DNA from: Chromohalobacter beijerinckii
GTDB taxonomy: Bacteria; Pseudomonadota; Gammaproteobacteria; Pseudomonadales; Halomonadaceae
Direction of reading: 5' to 3'
Assembly (NCBI RefSeq): GCF_023061185.1
Contig: NZ_JAKGAK010000009.1
Coordinates: forward strand, 47,572-111,571
DNA length: 64,000 nt
The notes under the pieces were generated by a model. The model was not told the origin of the DNA. It did not search any database and was given only the letters and a program-made list of their open reading frames with translations. A program made the position numbers and the translations under genes. Shown here in pieces: positions 17,775 through 26,884 of this stretch; position 1 is the stretch's first letter; the number at the start of each line of letters is the position of its first letter.

Positions 17775-19649
17775 ATGGTAAACGCCCCTGGGGCCGGCGC
17801 CCCCGACCATGGCGATGAAGCGCGCCGCCTCGACGAGCTTCAACGTCTTGGCCTGATGGATACACCGCCCGAGAAGCGTTTCGACGATATCACCCGGCTG
17901 ACCGCGCGGGTCTTCGACGTACCCATTGTGCTGATCACGCTGATCGACCGCCACCGCCAGTGGTTCAAGTCGCGCTTTGGCCTCGATGCCTGCGAGACTT
18001 CCCGCGACAATGCCTTTTGCGCGCACGCCTTGCTCGAACGCCAGATGATGGTGATCGAGGACACCGACAGCGATCCGCGCTTTCGCGATCACCCCCTGGT
18101 CACCGACACGCCCTACATTCGCTTTTACGCTGGCGCCGTCATTCGTATGGCCTCGGGCCTGCCGCTGGGCACGCTGTGCGTGATCGACCGGCATCCAAGG
18201 CGCTTCGACGCCCATCAGCGCGAGATATTGCTCGATTTGGCACGCCTGGTGGAAAATGAGATCGGTGACGATGTCATCACGCGCCTCGAGCGCGCCCGTG
18301 CCGAAATCGGTACCCAGTTCGACCCGCAAACCCGGCTAGCCACGCAACAGCGCTTTCAGCAACTCATTCAGGCACGCCTGGCGGCATTGCCGGACACCGT
18401 GGCATTCTGTGGCGTCGCGGCCATCGATCTTTACGGCATGCGCGCAGTACGTACGCGCTTTTCCCTACAGGCCAGCAACGAAGTGCTCATGCGCGCCATC
18501 GCGCGGGTCGAGAAAGCCCTCGACGGTTTCGTCTTCGACTTGGCACGCATCGACGATCAACGCCTCGGGGTGCTGCTCTACCAGGGGGATCCCGCGCGCA
18601 TGGCCGACATCATGGCGACGCTGGCCGAGACCTTGCGGGCACCCTATCTCGCCGCCGGCAAGACCGTCACCGCCGCCGCGCGCGTGGTCTGGGCACAAGA
18701 TGCCACCCGGCTCGGCCATGCCGATGACATCCTCTCCGCTCTGCAGCATACCTGCCGGCGCCTCCATAATGAGCGCGGCGATGCCCTCCTGCGTCTCGAT
18801 ACGCCAACGTCGCTGCCACGCCTGACGCGGCGCAACTTGCTACGCCGCCGTACGGCCTCGGCACTGGCTGAAGACCGTTTCCGGCTCCACTACCAGCCGC
18901 AGGTCGCCATACACGGCTATCGTCTGAAAGGGTTCGAGGCCTTGCTGCGTTGGCATGACAGTGAATTGGGGCAAGTCAGCCCCCAGGATATCGTCGATAT
19001 CAGCGAGGAAATCGATCTCGGCGATCAACTGGATACCTGGGTGCTGCAGACCGTCACCCAGCAACTGGCCACGTGGCGCGACCGTGGCCATTCCCTGCTA
19101 CCGGTATCCGTCAACGTTTCCCAAGAGCAGCTCGCGCGACCCGCTTTCGTTGACCTTATCGACTCATTGCTCACGCGCTACCGCCTGCCCGGGCGATTGC
19201 TCAATCTGGAAGTACTCGAGCGCTCATTGATCGACGATCCCGAGGCCATCATCGACAGCATGCAACGCCTCAAGCGTCGTGGCGTGGGGTTCGCTATCGA
19301 TGACTTCGGCACCGGCTATTCGTCGCTTTCCTACCTCACGCGGATTCCGTTCGACACACTCAAGATCGACAAGAGCTTCATCGACCGTATATGCGACGAG
19401 CCACGAGTAGCCTCGTTGGTGCACTCGATCGTCTCGCTGGGGCGCGATGCCGGCATGCAGGTCGTCGCCGAGGGCGTGGAAAGCGTCGCCCAGGTCACTC
19501 TACTGCGCGACTTCCACTGCCACAGCATTCAGGGCCATGTCTTTTCCATCGCCTTAACCCCGCCCCATGCCGAAGCGTTGTTGACGGCCACTGCCAGAAA
19601 ACGGCGTCACTTCCCGAGCGACTCGTCCAGCTCACCGGGATCGGTGTGA
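17775..19649 (+). CDS. GAF - degenerate GGDEF - EAL cyclic-di-GMP phosphodiesterase
   Basis: A 624-residue soluble signalling protein. The first ~165 residues form a GAF domain of the type with CAHAL and IRFYAGAVIR; the middle (about 180-355) has the size of a GGDEF domain but no GGDEF-like motif; the C-terminal EAL domain (about 370-610) keeps the catalytic set: EAL at Glu388, NVSQEQL, the LEVLERS variant of the second Glu motif, DDFGTGYSS, LKIDKSF and VAEGVES. It should therefore hydrolyse cyclic-di-GMP, with GAF and the dead cyclase domain as sensors. The ATG at 17775 is preferred over one at 17739. Its last 43 bases overlap the 3' end of phoU on the other strand. Confidence 0.92.
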   Translation: MVNAPGAGAPDHGDEARRLDELQRLGLMDTPPEKRFDDITRLTARVFDVPIVLITLIDRHRQWFKSRFGLDACETSRDNAFCAHALLERQMMVIEDTDSDPRFRDHPLVTDTPYIRFYAGAVIRMASGLPLGTLCVIDRHPRRFDAHQREILLDLARLVENEIGDDVITRLERARAEIGTQFDPQTRLATQQRFQQLIQARLAALPDTVAFCGVAAIDLYGMRAVRTRFSLQASNEVLMRAIARVEKALDGFVFDLARIDDQRLGVLLYQGDPARMADIMATLAETLRAPYLAAGKTVTAAARVVWAQDATRLGHADDILSALQHTCRRLHNERGDALLRLDTPTSLPRLTRRNLLRRRTASALAEDRFRLHYQPQVAIHGYRLKGFEALLRWHDSELGQVSPQDIVDISEEIDLGDQLDTWVLQTVTQQLATWRDRGHSLLPVSVNVSQEQLARPAFVDLIDSLLTRYRLPGRLLNLEVLERSLIDDPEAIIDSMQRLKRRGVGFAIDDFGTGYSSLSYLTRIPFDTLKIDKSFIDRICDEPRVASLVHSIVSLGRDAGMQVVAEGVESVAQVTLLRDFHCHSIQGHVFSIALTPPHAEALLTATARKRRHFPSDSSSSPGSV

Positions 19650-20326
19650 CGCACGTCGAGCCCCTTGACCAGATAAATGACATGCTCAGCCAAATTGTCG
19701 GCATGATCGCCAACCCGCTCCAGGGCCCGCAGGATCGTCATCACGCTGAGAATGGAGGTGATGGCGCGCGGATCTTCCATCATGAAGGTCACCAGCGAGC
19801 GCGTGGCCGTAGTGTATTCGTTGTCGACCGACTCATCCTCGTGGAGCACCTGCAGCGCTAGGCGCGTATCGAAGCGCGCGAACGAGGTCAGCGCATCGCG
19901 CAACATCTTGCGCACGTGCTCGCTCAGGTGGCGAATCTCGACCATGCCCCGCGAATGGCGGTCCGACTCGATGAGCGTCAAGGCATTGCGTGCGATCTTG
20001 TTGGCCTCGTCGCCGACGCGCTCGAGATCGGAGGTGGCGCGGATGACCGCCAGCACCAGGCGTAGATCGGAGGCCGCCGGCTGCCGGCGTGCCAGCACCC
20101 GGGTGCATTCCTCGTCGATCTGGATTTGCATGTCGTTGACAGCGTTATCGCTATCGCGCACGCGCTCGGCGGTTCGGCTATCGCCCTCGAGCAACGCCTC
20201 GACGGCATCCTGCACCTGTTTCTCGACCAGTCCGCCCATGGCCATCAACTGGGTCTTGAGCTGCTCCAGTTCCTGGTTGAACTGGCGGGAAATATGCTGG
20301 CTATGCGTCTCGTTGGTAATGTCCAT
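19607..20326 (-). CDS. phoU: Phosphate signalling protein PhoU
   Basis: A 239-residue all-helical protein made of two PhoU three-helix repeats, seen as two copies of an E-x3-D-x2-D-N metal-site pattern (LERVGDEANKIA near residue 100 and LERVGDHADNLAEHV near residue 205). It links the Pst transporter to PhoR and keeps the kinase quiet when phosphate is plentiful. The ATG at 20326 follows GGAG seven bases upstream. It is the last gene of pstS-pstC-pstA-pstB-phoU, 32 bases after pstB, and its 3' end overlaps the convergent EAL gene by 43 bases. Confidence 0.96.
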   Translation of the reverse strand: MDITNETHSQHISRQFNQELEQLKTQLMAMGGLVEKQVQDAVEALLEGDSRTAERVRDSDNAVNDMQIQIDEECTRVLARRQPAASDLRLVLAVIRATSDLERVGDEANKIARNALTLIESDRHSRGMVEIRHLSEHVRKMLRDALTSFARFDTRLALQVLHEDESVDNEYTTATRSLVTFMMEDPRAITSILSVMTILRALERVGDHADNLAEHVIYLVKGLDVRHTDPGELDESLGK

Positions 20327-20358
20327 GACACTGCTCCGCTTGTCGGAATCGCCGCGAC

Positions 20359-21183
20359 TCAACCCACGCGGCCGGTGATGTAGTCTTCGGTGCGCCGTAA
20401 GCGCGGATTGGTGAACAACGTATCGGTCGGGGCGTACTCGACCAGCTCGCCAGCGTGCAGAAACGCAGTGTAGTCGGACACGCGCGCCGCCTGCTGCATG
20501 TTGTGGGTGACCAGAATCAGCGTCAGTTGCGACTTCAAGCCACGAATCAGCTCCTCGATCTTGAGGGTCGAGATCGGATCCAGCGCCGAGGCCGGCTCGT
20601 CGAGCAGCAACACGTCCGGTCGCACCGCCAGGGTGCGGGCAATCACCAAGCGCTGCTGCTGACCACCCGACAACGTCCACGCTGAGGCATGCAAGTCCGC
20701 CTTGACCTCCTCCCAAAGCGCCGCCGACTGCAACGCCCACTCGACGATCTCATCCAGCTCGCGCTTGCGTTTGACGCCCTGCAGACGCACCCCGTAGGCG
20801 ACGTTTTCATAGATCGACATGGGAAACGGGTTAGGCGTCTGAAACACCATCCCCACCCGGCGGCGCAGCTCGGCCACATCCACATCACGGCCATGAATGT
20901 CCTGGCCCTCGAGGCGAATGTGTCCGTTCCGCGTGACCTGGTCGTTGAGGTCGTGCAATCGATTGAGGCCGCGCAGTAGCGTCGACTTGCCACATCCCGA
21001 AGGCCCGATGAAAGCCGTCACGCGATGACGCGGCACGCGTAGCGTCAAGTCGCGCAGCGCCGGCTTACCCTCATAGGCGAGCGACAGAGCCTCGATGTCG
21101 AAACAGCTCGACGTCGAGGGAAAATCGACCACCGCCGACGAGAAGCGCTGGGTCTCGGCGGCGGAAAAAGACGCGGCTGACAA
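20359..21183 (-). CDS. pstB: Phosphate ABC transporter ATPase PstB
   Basis: The ATP-hydrolysing subunit of high-affinity phosphate import. It shows Walker A GPSGCGKS, the Q-loop ([12 protein letters not shown]), the ABC signature LSGGQQQR, Walker B VLLLDEP and the switch histidine in VTHNMQQA. The 274-residue product has an N-terminal tail of about 30 residues before the ABC fold. The only candidate start with a good ribosome site is TTG at 21183, behind AGGAGG about ten bases upstream; no ATG occurs until deep in the domain. It follows pstA by 14 bases. Confidence 0.96.
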   Translation of the reverse strand: MSAASFSAAETQRFSSAVVDFPSTSSCFDIEALSLAYEGKPALRDLTLRVPRHRVTAFIGPSGCGKSTLLRGLNRLHDLNDQVTRNGHIRLEGQDIHGRDVDVAELRRRVGMVFQTPNPFPMSIYENVAYGVRLQGVKRKRELDEIVEWALQSAALWEEVKADLHASAWTLSGGQQQRLVIARTLAVRPDVLLLDEPASALDPISTLKIEELIRGLKSQLTLILVTHNMQQAARVSDYTAFLHAGELVEYAPTDTLFTNPRLRRTEDYITGRVG

Positions 21184-21197
21184 GAGTGACGAACCTC

Positions 21198-22574
21198 CTA
21201 CGAATGCTCCAGTGCACGGTGACGTGCCCTGAGATGATGGCGCAAGATTATTGCAGTTAGGTTAAGCACCACGATGACGACGACCAACAACGTCGCCGTG
21301 GCAAACACCAGCGGCATCGCCGCCTCGGCATCGCGACTGGCGAAGCCAAGATCGAACAAGTGATAGCCCAGATGCATGAACTTGCTATCGAGATGCAAGT
21401 ACGGAAACTCCCCATCCACGGGGATTTCCGGCGCCAGCTTGGCCACGCCCACCAGCATCAGTGGCGCCACCTCGCCGGCAGCACGGGCCACGGCCAGAAT
21501 CACCCCGGTCAGCATCGACGGCAGCGCCATGGGCACCACTACCCGGCGCAGGGTTTCGAAACGCGTCGCGCCCAGCGCCAATGAACCTTCACGCAATGCC
21601 ACGGGAACTCGCGCCAGGCCCTCTTCTGTGGCCACGATCACCACCGGCAGGGTCAACAGCGCCAACGTCAGCGAGGCCCACAGCAGCCCGCCGGTACCGA
21701 AGGTCGGCGATGGCAGGCGCTCGGCGAAGAACCAGCTATCGAGGTGACCGCCCAATCCGTAGACGAACACACCCAGCCCGAACACGCCGTAGACGATCGA
21801 TGGCACCCCGGCTAGATTGCGCACCGCGATGCGTACCAGGCGCGTCAACGGCCCCTGGCGTGCCACCTCGTTGAGATACAACGCCGCCAGCACGCCGAAT
21901 GGTGTGACCACCAGCGACATCAGTATCACCATCAATAATGTGCCGAAAATAGCCGGCCATACGCCGCCCCCGGTATTGCCATCGCTCGGCGCCTCGCTGA
22001 GAAAGCGCCACACACCGTGCCCCCAGGCCGCGAGCTTGTCGCCGATATCCATGCGATTGGGCCAGGAAAGCGACGCTACCTGCGCAAATTCCACCTCGAG
22101 CGCGCGCCCCTCGACGTTGCGCACGTGCAGCGTCGTGACCTCGGCGTCCCCCGCTAGGGCCCGACGCAGGCGGCGCTCGGCCTCGGCACCTTGCAGGCGT
22201 TCGCCGGCGGGCGTCTCCAGCGCCGTCAGACGTCCGATGAAGGGCCCCCAATCGCGACGCTCGGCGTACAGCAGCTCCGGCGGCGTCTCGCGCCTCTCGA
22301 TGGCCTGCGTCTCGACCCATCGCCATACCTCACCATCGAGGTCGCGATTGGCGGTGAAATAGCGCTGCTCACCGGCTTCGCTACCACGGGCGATGCCGGC
22401 AATCCGCTGGCCGTCGTCGAGGGTCAGTTGCTCGATATCGGCGGGCCAGAAGTGCGCCAGTCCGCGCGTCACGACCAGCACCAGCAGCGCCACCACGGCC
22501 AATAGCGAAAGCGCCACGCAGGCCCCGCTCAGCCATCGCCAGACACCGTCACCGCCCACCCGAGGGATTCTCAT
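21198..22574 (-). CDS. pstA: Phosphate ABC transporter permease PstA, large form
   Basis: A membrane subunit of the phosphate importer, 458 residues against about 296 in E. coli. The extra length is an N-terminal periplasmic insertion after the first hydrophobic helix (about residues 40-190, rich in charged and beta-like sequence). The permease part (about 200-450) has six hydrophobic helices and the EAA-type loop facing PstB ([26 protein letters not shown]). The ATG at 22574 overlaps the pstC stop by 4 bases, so the genes are translationally coupled. I recall similarly extended Pst permeases in Pseudomonas, so the form is likely lineage-typical. Confidence 0.94.
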   Translation of the reverse strand: MRIPRVGGDGVWRWLSGACVALSLLAVVALLVLVVTRGLAHFWPADIEQLTLDDGQRIAGIARGSEAGEQRYFTANRDLDGEVWRWVETQAIERRETPPELLYAERRDWGPFIGRLTALETPAGERLQGAEAERRLRRALAGDAEVTTLHVRNVEGRALEVEFAQVASLSWPNRMDIGDKLAAWGHGVWRFLSEAPSDGNTGGGVWPAIFGTLLMVILMSLVVTPFGVLAALYLNEVARQGPLTRLVRIAVRNLAGVPSIVYGVFGLGVFVYGLGGHLDSWFFAERLPSPTFGTGGLLWASLTLALLTLPVVIVATEEGLARVPVALREGSLALGATRFETLRRVVVPMALPSMLTGVILAVARAAGEVAPLMLVGVAKLAPEIPVDGEFPYLHLDSKFMHLGYHLFDLGFASRDAEAAMPLVFATATLLVVVIVVLNLTAIILRHHLRARHRALEHS

Positions 22575-24694
22575 GCGTCACCCCCATAGCGTCGATACCG
22601 CCGTTTGAGCCGCCAGCGCACCATTTCCGCCAGCGTGTTGACGACGAAGGTGAATACGAACAGCAGCAACGCCCCGAGCAGCAGCAGGCGATAGTGCGTG
22701 CCGCCCACCGCCGCCTCGGGTAATTCGATGGCCAGATTGGCGGCCAGCGAGCGCAGGCCCTCGAAAAGGCTCGGCGACATCAGCGGCGTATTGCCGGTGA
22801 CCATCAGCACGATCATGGTTTCCCCCACCGCGCGTCCCGCGCCGATCATGACCGCGGAGAGAATTCCCGGCGCGGCGGCAGGCAACTGCACCCGCCACAG
22901 CGTCTGCGCCCGTGTCGCACCCAGTGCCAGAGAGCCTTCCGCCAGGGGACGGGGCACGCCGGAAAGCGCTTCCTCGGCCAGTGAGTACAGCGTGGGAATG
23001 ATCGCCAGCCCCATGGCCATGCCGACGATCAGCGCATTGCGTTGCGCGTAATCCCAACCCCACTGCTGGTGCATCCAGGCACGCAGGTCGCCGCCGAACC
23101 ACCAAGCTTCGAGCCACGGAGAGAGACTCAGCGCCGCCCAGCACAGCAGCGCCAGGGGCACCATCAGTCCTATTCCGGCACTGATAGGGGGTAGATGAAG
23201 TTCCCAGCGTCGGGAAAGCATCCGCCACAGCCAGCCGCACGCCACGCTGCCCAGCGGCACGCACACGAAAAGCGCCAGCGTTCCGGCAAGATGACGCTCG
23301 ACGAAGGGCGCCACGAACAGCCCCGCGACAAAGCCGATGACCACGCCGGGCAACGCCTCCATCAACTCGATGGCGGGCTTGAGACGCGCGCGCTGCCGCC
23401 GTGACATGTAACAAGCGCTATGCACCGCCGCTCCCAGCGCCAGTGGCACGGCGAACACCATGGCCCAGGCTGCCGCCTTGAGCGTCCCCCAGGCCAGCGG
23501 CACCAGGCTGTACTGCGGCTCTTCATCACCCGTGACGGCCGCCGCCCAGCGCCACTCGGCATCGCTATGGCCTTCATAAACCTGCGGCATCCATAGCGTC
23601 GCCGGACTCACCGCGGCATGCGGTGCCTCGATCGACAGCCGTTGGAGCGTACCCGCCTCGTCCAGCCACATCACCTGCGTGCCTTGCGCATTAATCGACA
23701 CGGCCGTCGGCGGCGTGGTCTCGGGTGCCTGACCCTGCCAGCGCTGGCCACTCAGGGATTGATAGAGCCCCAAGCGGCCGCTGTCGTCCAGCGCCAGCCA
23801 CAGGCGCTGCCGGGGCAAAGCGATCAAGCGTCGAATGGCAGAGTCGCCCAGGGCCGTGTAAGAGGTCTCGGCCGCTTGCCAGCCCGCATCGTCGGGAGAG
23901 AGTCGCCAACGGTGCAGCCCACCGCCGGCATCGCCGACGATCAGCGTGCGCCCGCCCTGCAGGAAGCTCAACGCCGTCGTCGGCGCCTGGGTGTCGGTAC
24001 GCGCCAACGCCTTGCCACCGCCATCGGGAGACAGCTCCCACAGCGTCAATTGCGTGCCTTGGGTCATGGCCAGGCGGCCCGCGTGGCCCAGCGCGATATG
24101 CTCGGCCGTCTCCGGTACTGCAATACGACGCGTAGCCTCACCGGTATGCCACAGGGCCGCCACCTCACCCTGGCTATCGCGCCCCGCCAGCACCCAGCCC
24201 TGAGCCGCATGACGCAGTGTCAGCGCTGCCACACCACGGGCCTCGAACAGGCGCATGGTAGAGGCCTGGGCCCATCGTAATCGTCCCCGGTCATCGCGGG
24301 GCACCAGACGCACCTCGCCGTTGCTCAACCCCAAGGCCAGCGGCTGCCTATCGCCTGCCTCGGCTACTGCCGCGATGGTGGCGCTTGTGGCCAGCGTCGC
24401 GACCTCGCCCTCGGCGTCGCGCAGCTGTCCGTCTCGGGTCAACCAGCGCCTGCCGTCTTCGGCCAACCAGACGGCGTGAATCGCGCCTTCGTCGGCGGCC
24501 GAGGGGGCGGCGTCGACATTCACCTCGGCGTCGTCGAAAAGCGGTAGCACGGCCAGCATCAGATACACGCCGATGGCCAGCACTGCCACGACCACGCCGA
24601 TACCGCTGGCGGCGATCACGCCAGTCGCCAGACGATCGAGACGCTGGCGCAGGCGGCGATTCGAGCGAGGCGGGGCGGTGGAAGGTTCAGTCAT
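22571..24694 (-). CDS. pstC: Phosphate ABC transporter permease PstC, large form
   Basis: The partner permease, about 707 residues against 319 in E. coli. After an N-terminal helix (about residues 25-50) comes a periplasmic domain of roughly 300 residues with repeated short beta-like blocks (TLIVGDAGGGLHRWRLS, RLGLYQSLSGQ) that look like propeller repeats. The C-terminal third is the true permease with the coupling loop [26 protein letters not shown] chose the ATG at 24694; a TTG at 24727 is in frame, and neither has a strong RBS. The beta-propeller reading is an inference from pattern. Confidence 0.92.
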   Translation of the reverse strand: MTEPSTAPPRSNRRLRQRLDRLATGVIAASGIGVVVAVLAIGVYLMLAVLPLFDDAEVNVDAAPSAADEGAIHAVWLAEDGRRWLTRDGQLRDAEGEVATLATSATIAAVAEAGDRQPLALGLSNGEVRLVPRDDRGRLRWAQASTMRLFEARGVAALTLRHAAQGWVLAGRDSQGEVAALWHTGEATRRIAVPETAEHIALGHAGRLAMTQGTQLTLWELSPDGGGKALARTDTQAPTTALSFLQGGRTLIVGDAGGGLHRWRLSPDDAGWQAAETSYTALGDSAIRRLIALPRQRLWLALDDSGRLGLYQSLSGQRWQGQAPETTPPTAVSINAQGTQVMWLDEAGTLQRLSIEAPHAAVSPATLWMPQVYEGHSDAEWRWAAAVTGDEEPQYSLVPLAWGTLKAAAWAMVFAVPLALGAAVHSACYMSRRQRARLKPAIELMEALPGVVIGFVAGLFVAPFVERHLAGTLALFVCVPLGSVACGWLWRMLSRRWELHLPPISAGIGLMVPLALLCWAALSLSPWLEAWWFGGDLRAWMHQQWGWDYAQRNALIVGMAMGLAIIPTLYSLAEEALSGVPRPLAEGSLALGATRAQTLWRVQLPAAAPGILSAVMIGAGRAVGETMIVLMVTGNTPLMSPSLFEGLRSLAANLAIELPEAAVGGTHYRLLLLGALLLFVFTFVVNTLAEMVRWRLKRRYRRYGGDA

Positions 24695-24750
24695 CGGCGA
24701 GCCCGGCGGCGAAGCGTTGCCTTGCAATGAAGTGAGACCATCAGATTACG

Positions 24751-25713
24751 TCAGTTTGATGACGATTGCGTGACATCGGCAAGGGGTGGCAGCCGCAACG
24801 CCCGCCTGGCAGTGGCCAGGCGCGATTCTGGCAGGGACACGAACCCTTGGCGAGCGACCACGGCCTGGCCCTCGGGCGACAACACAAGATCGAAGAAGGC
24901 GCGCTCCAGGGGCGGCAAAGACTCGCCCGGCGCCAGGTTGACGTAGATATACAAAGGCCGCGTGAGGGGATAGCGACCACTGACGACGTTGTCGTGCGTA
25001 GGTAGACGCGGCGTGCCCTGGTCATCGCGCAACGCCAGTATCTTAACCATCGCGGTGGGATAGCCAAGGCCAGCATAGCCGATCGCCTCGCGGGAACGGC
25101 CGACCGCCGCCACCACCGCCGAGGAGCCCGGCAGTTCGTTGACGTCGCGGCGGAAATTACCGCCGCACAAGGCCTCCCGCTTGAACAGTGCATGCGACCC
25201 GGAGGCTGTGTTGCGACCGAAACGCGCCACCGGCCGTGAGGCCCAGTCGCCGTCGAGCCCTAGCGCGCCCCAGCGCCGGATAGCGGGCGCTTGATCGCAG
25301 AAGCGAGTGTCGGCGAACAATGCCTCGACCTGCGCCAATGTCAGCGAGGTCAACGGATTGTCGCGATGCACGAACAGCGTCAGCGCGTCCAGTGCCACCG
25401 GCACCGCCACCGGTGGATGGCCCTGGCGGGCGATGAAGTCGGCGCGTTCGGCCTCGGTCATGGGGCGTGACATGGCACCGATGCGCGTCACCCCTTCGGC
25501 CAGCGCCGGCGGCGCAGTCCCCGAACCCGAGGCCTGTACCTGCAAGCGTACCTCGGGATGACGCGCGCTGAGCCGTTCGCCCCATTGCGTCATCAAACCA
25601 CCCAGCGTATCCGAGCCGACCGAGCCCAGTGTGCCGCTCAACGGCGCCGCCATCGCCATCATCGGCAACAGCAATGCCCCTAGCGTCATAGCCACGCGAC
25701 ATCGCCAGGTCAC
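24751..25713 (-). CDS. pstS: Periplasmic phosphate-binding protein, PstS-like
   Basis: Captures phosphate for the Pst permeases encoded downstream. The 320-residue precursor has a signal peptide (basic TWRCR, hydrophobic MTLGALLLPMMAMA, cleavage near AMA/AP). The mature protein has the phosphate-binding patterns LGSVGSDTLGGLM, QASGSGTAPPAL, and RNTASGSHALFK. The start is GTG at 25713 behind AGGGCGG; the frame is open to 25791. Two cysteine pairs' worth of residues are visible around FCDQ and LCGG, possibly a disulfide. No PHO box is recognisable in the 228 bases upstream. Confidence 0.88.
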   Translation of the reverse strand: MTWRCRVAMTLGALLLPMMAMAAPLSGTLGSVGSDTLGGLMTQWGERLSARHPEVRLQVQASGSGTAPPALAEGVTRIGAMSRPMTEAERADFIARQGHPPVAVPVALDALTLFVHRDNPLTSLTLAQVEALFADTRFCDQAPAIRRWGALGLDGDWASRPVARFGRNTASGSHALFKREALCGGNFRRDVNELPGSSAVVAAVGRSREAIGYAGLGYPTAMVKILALRDDQGTPRLPTHDNVVSGRYPLTRPLYIYVNLAPGESLPPLERAFFDLVLSPEGQAVVARQGFVSLPESRLATARRALRLPPLADVTQSSSN

Positions 25714-25877
25714 TGTGGCGCACCGCCCTGTTCGTTTTTTCCTGATCAACGCTCTCGCCCCCGTTGTCACGCCTGCCCCGGCGCAAAACACCTTGCCGAG
25801 CGACTGGTCGTCGAGGCCCAGCGGCGTTTACTATGAGACGATCTCAACGGCATGAGATGACTGCAACGGCGCGCTAC

Positions 25878-25925
25878 GCTCGATAACAACAATGTTCGAC
25901 AACAACAGTGCTCGACAACAACAAT
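25878..25925 (+). repeat. Three tandem 16-bp units upstream of the thioesterase gene
   Basis: Units GCTCGACAACAACAAT occupy 25878-25893, 25894-25909 and 25910-25925 with one to three differences each. The array ends 16 bases before the thioesterase ATG and so lies in its leader, next to the RBS. It does not resemble a PHO box. Confidence 0.85.
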
Positions 25926-25941
25926 CGCCAGGACCCACACC

Positions 25942-26346
25942 ATGCATGAACTCGACGATATTCCCACCCCGCAGGGCGAACTCACGCTCAAGCTCGTCAC
26001 CCGGCGCCAGGATACCAACCTCTACGGCGACATCCCCGGCGGCTGGCTCATCGCGCAGATGGACCAGGCCGCCGAGCTCGCCGCGGGACGCCTGGCAAGC
26101 GGCCGAACCGCCACGGTCGCCACCGAGAGCATGGATTTCTTGTGCCCGGTACGAATCGGCGCGATGGTCAATATCTTCACTAAAATCAGTGAGGTCGGGC
26201 GCAGCTCGATCAAGGTCGATGTCGAGGTGTGGATCCGTCCACCACACGAGCGCAGTCCCGAGGAGCGCTACAAGGTCACCGAGGCACGCTTCGTAATGGT
26301 GGCACTGGACGACAACGGCCGCATACGTCCCGTCCCCGAGGCGTAA
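25942..26346 (+). CDS. Acyl-CoA thioesterase, YciA-like hotdog fold
   Basis: A 134-residue cytoplasmic hotdog-fold protein expected to hydrolyse acyl-CoA esters. The family core is visible: GDIPGGWLIAQMDQAAEL with the catalytic-type Asp, then ATVATESMDFLCPVRIGAMV, and a beta strand VDVEVWIRP before the C-terminal strand RFVMVALD. Length is close to E. coli YciA (132). AGGA lies eight bases upstream of the ATG. It is divergent from pstS and convergent with psiE (18 bases apart). Its substrate range is not evident. Confidence 0.9.
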   Translation: MHELDDIPTPQGELTLKLVTRRQDTNLYGDIPGGWLIAQMDQAAELAAGRLASGRTATVATESMDFLCPVRIGAMVNIFTKISEVGRSSIKVDVEVWIRPPHERSPEERYKVTEARFVMVALDDNGRIRPVPEA

Positions 26347-26364
26347 GGCGCCTATCGTGATCCG

Positions 26365-26820
26365 TTATGACGAACCATTGCCGCCGCGCCGCACCAGCCA
26401 GTAACTCAGGCCCAGCGCGAGCACTGCGGCGGCCAGGGCCACGATCTTCAAGGGCTCGATAGTTTCCATGTCCATGACCATGAACTTGCGGACCAGCGCC
26501 ATGATCGCGATCAGCACCACGATCTCGACCTGGATGAAGCCGCCGCGCCCTTCCATGGTCCGCACGATGGAATTGTTGAATTCCATGGCGATCAGCACCG
26601 TGAGAATCATGTCGAACACCGCCTGGAAGACGCGGTAATCGAACGGATCTCGGGTCTGAACGAACAACAACTCGATCACGTGAACGACCAGATAATACAA
26701 CGCCACCAGTACCACGAAGCCGATCGCCACCGTCAGTACCAGCGAGACCAGGCGCTCGAAACGTTGATAGCCGGAAAGCTGCGACCACTGATCCATCAAC
26801 TCGGGAAACCACTTCTTCAT
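26365..26820 (-). CDS. psiE: PsiE-family phosphate-starvation-inducible membrane protein
   Basis: A 151-residue protein with four hydrophobic helices (about residues 25-50, 68-80, 98-112, 122-142), matching the PsiE family, which in E. coli is controlled by PhoB and has no known biochemical role. Typical are YYLVVHVIELLF, the MILTVLIAMEFNNSIVRTMEGRGGFIQVEIVVLIA block and the MALVRKFMVMD motif. GAGGCG stands six bases before the ATG. It lies near the pst genes, which fits phosphate control, but I see no PHO box in its short upstream gap after uvrD. Confidence 0.88.
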   Translation of the reverse strand: MKKWFPELMDQWSQLSGYQRFERLVSLVLTVAIGFVVLVALYYLVVHVIELLFVQTRDPFDYRVFQAVFDMILTVLIAMEFNNSIVRTMEGRGGFIQVEIVVLIAIMALVRKFMVMDMETIEPLKIVALAAAVLALGLSYWLVRRGGNGSS

Positions 26821-26884
26821 CGTTGCGCCTCGCTTTTCTTATCCGTGGCCATTGTCCCGACCATGCCCCTCGACACGCGTCGGT

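Noticed and set aside
26676..26691. TCACGTGA core inside psiE as a parS site
   Set aside because: Only 11 of 16 positions match the parS consensus and the outer arms are wrong.
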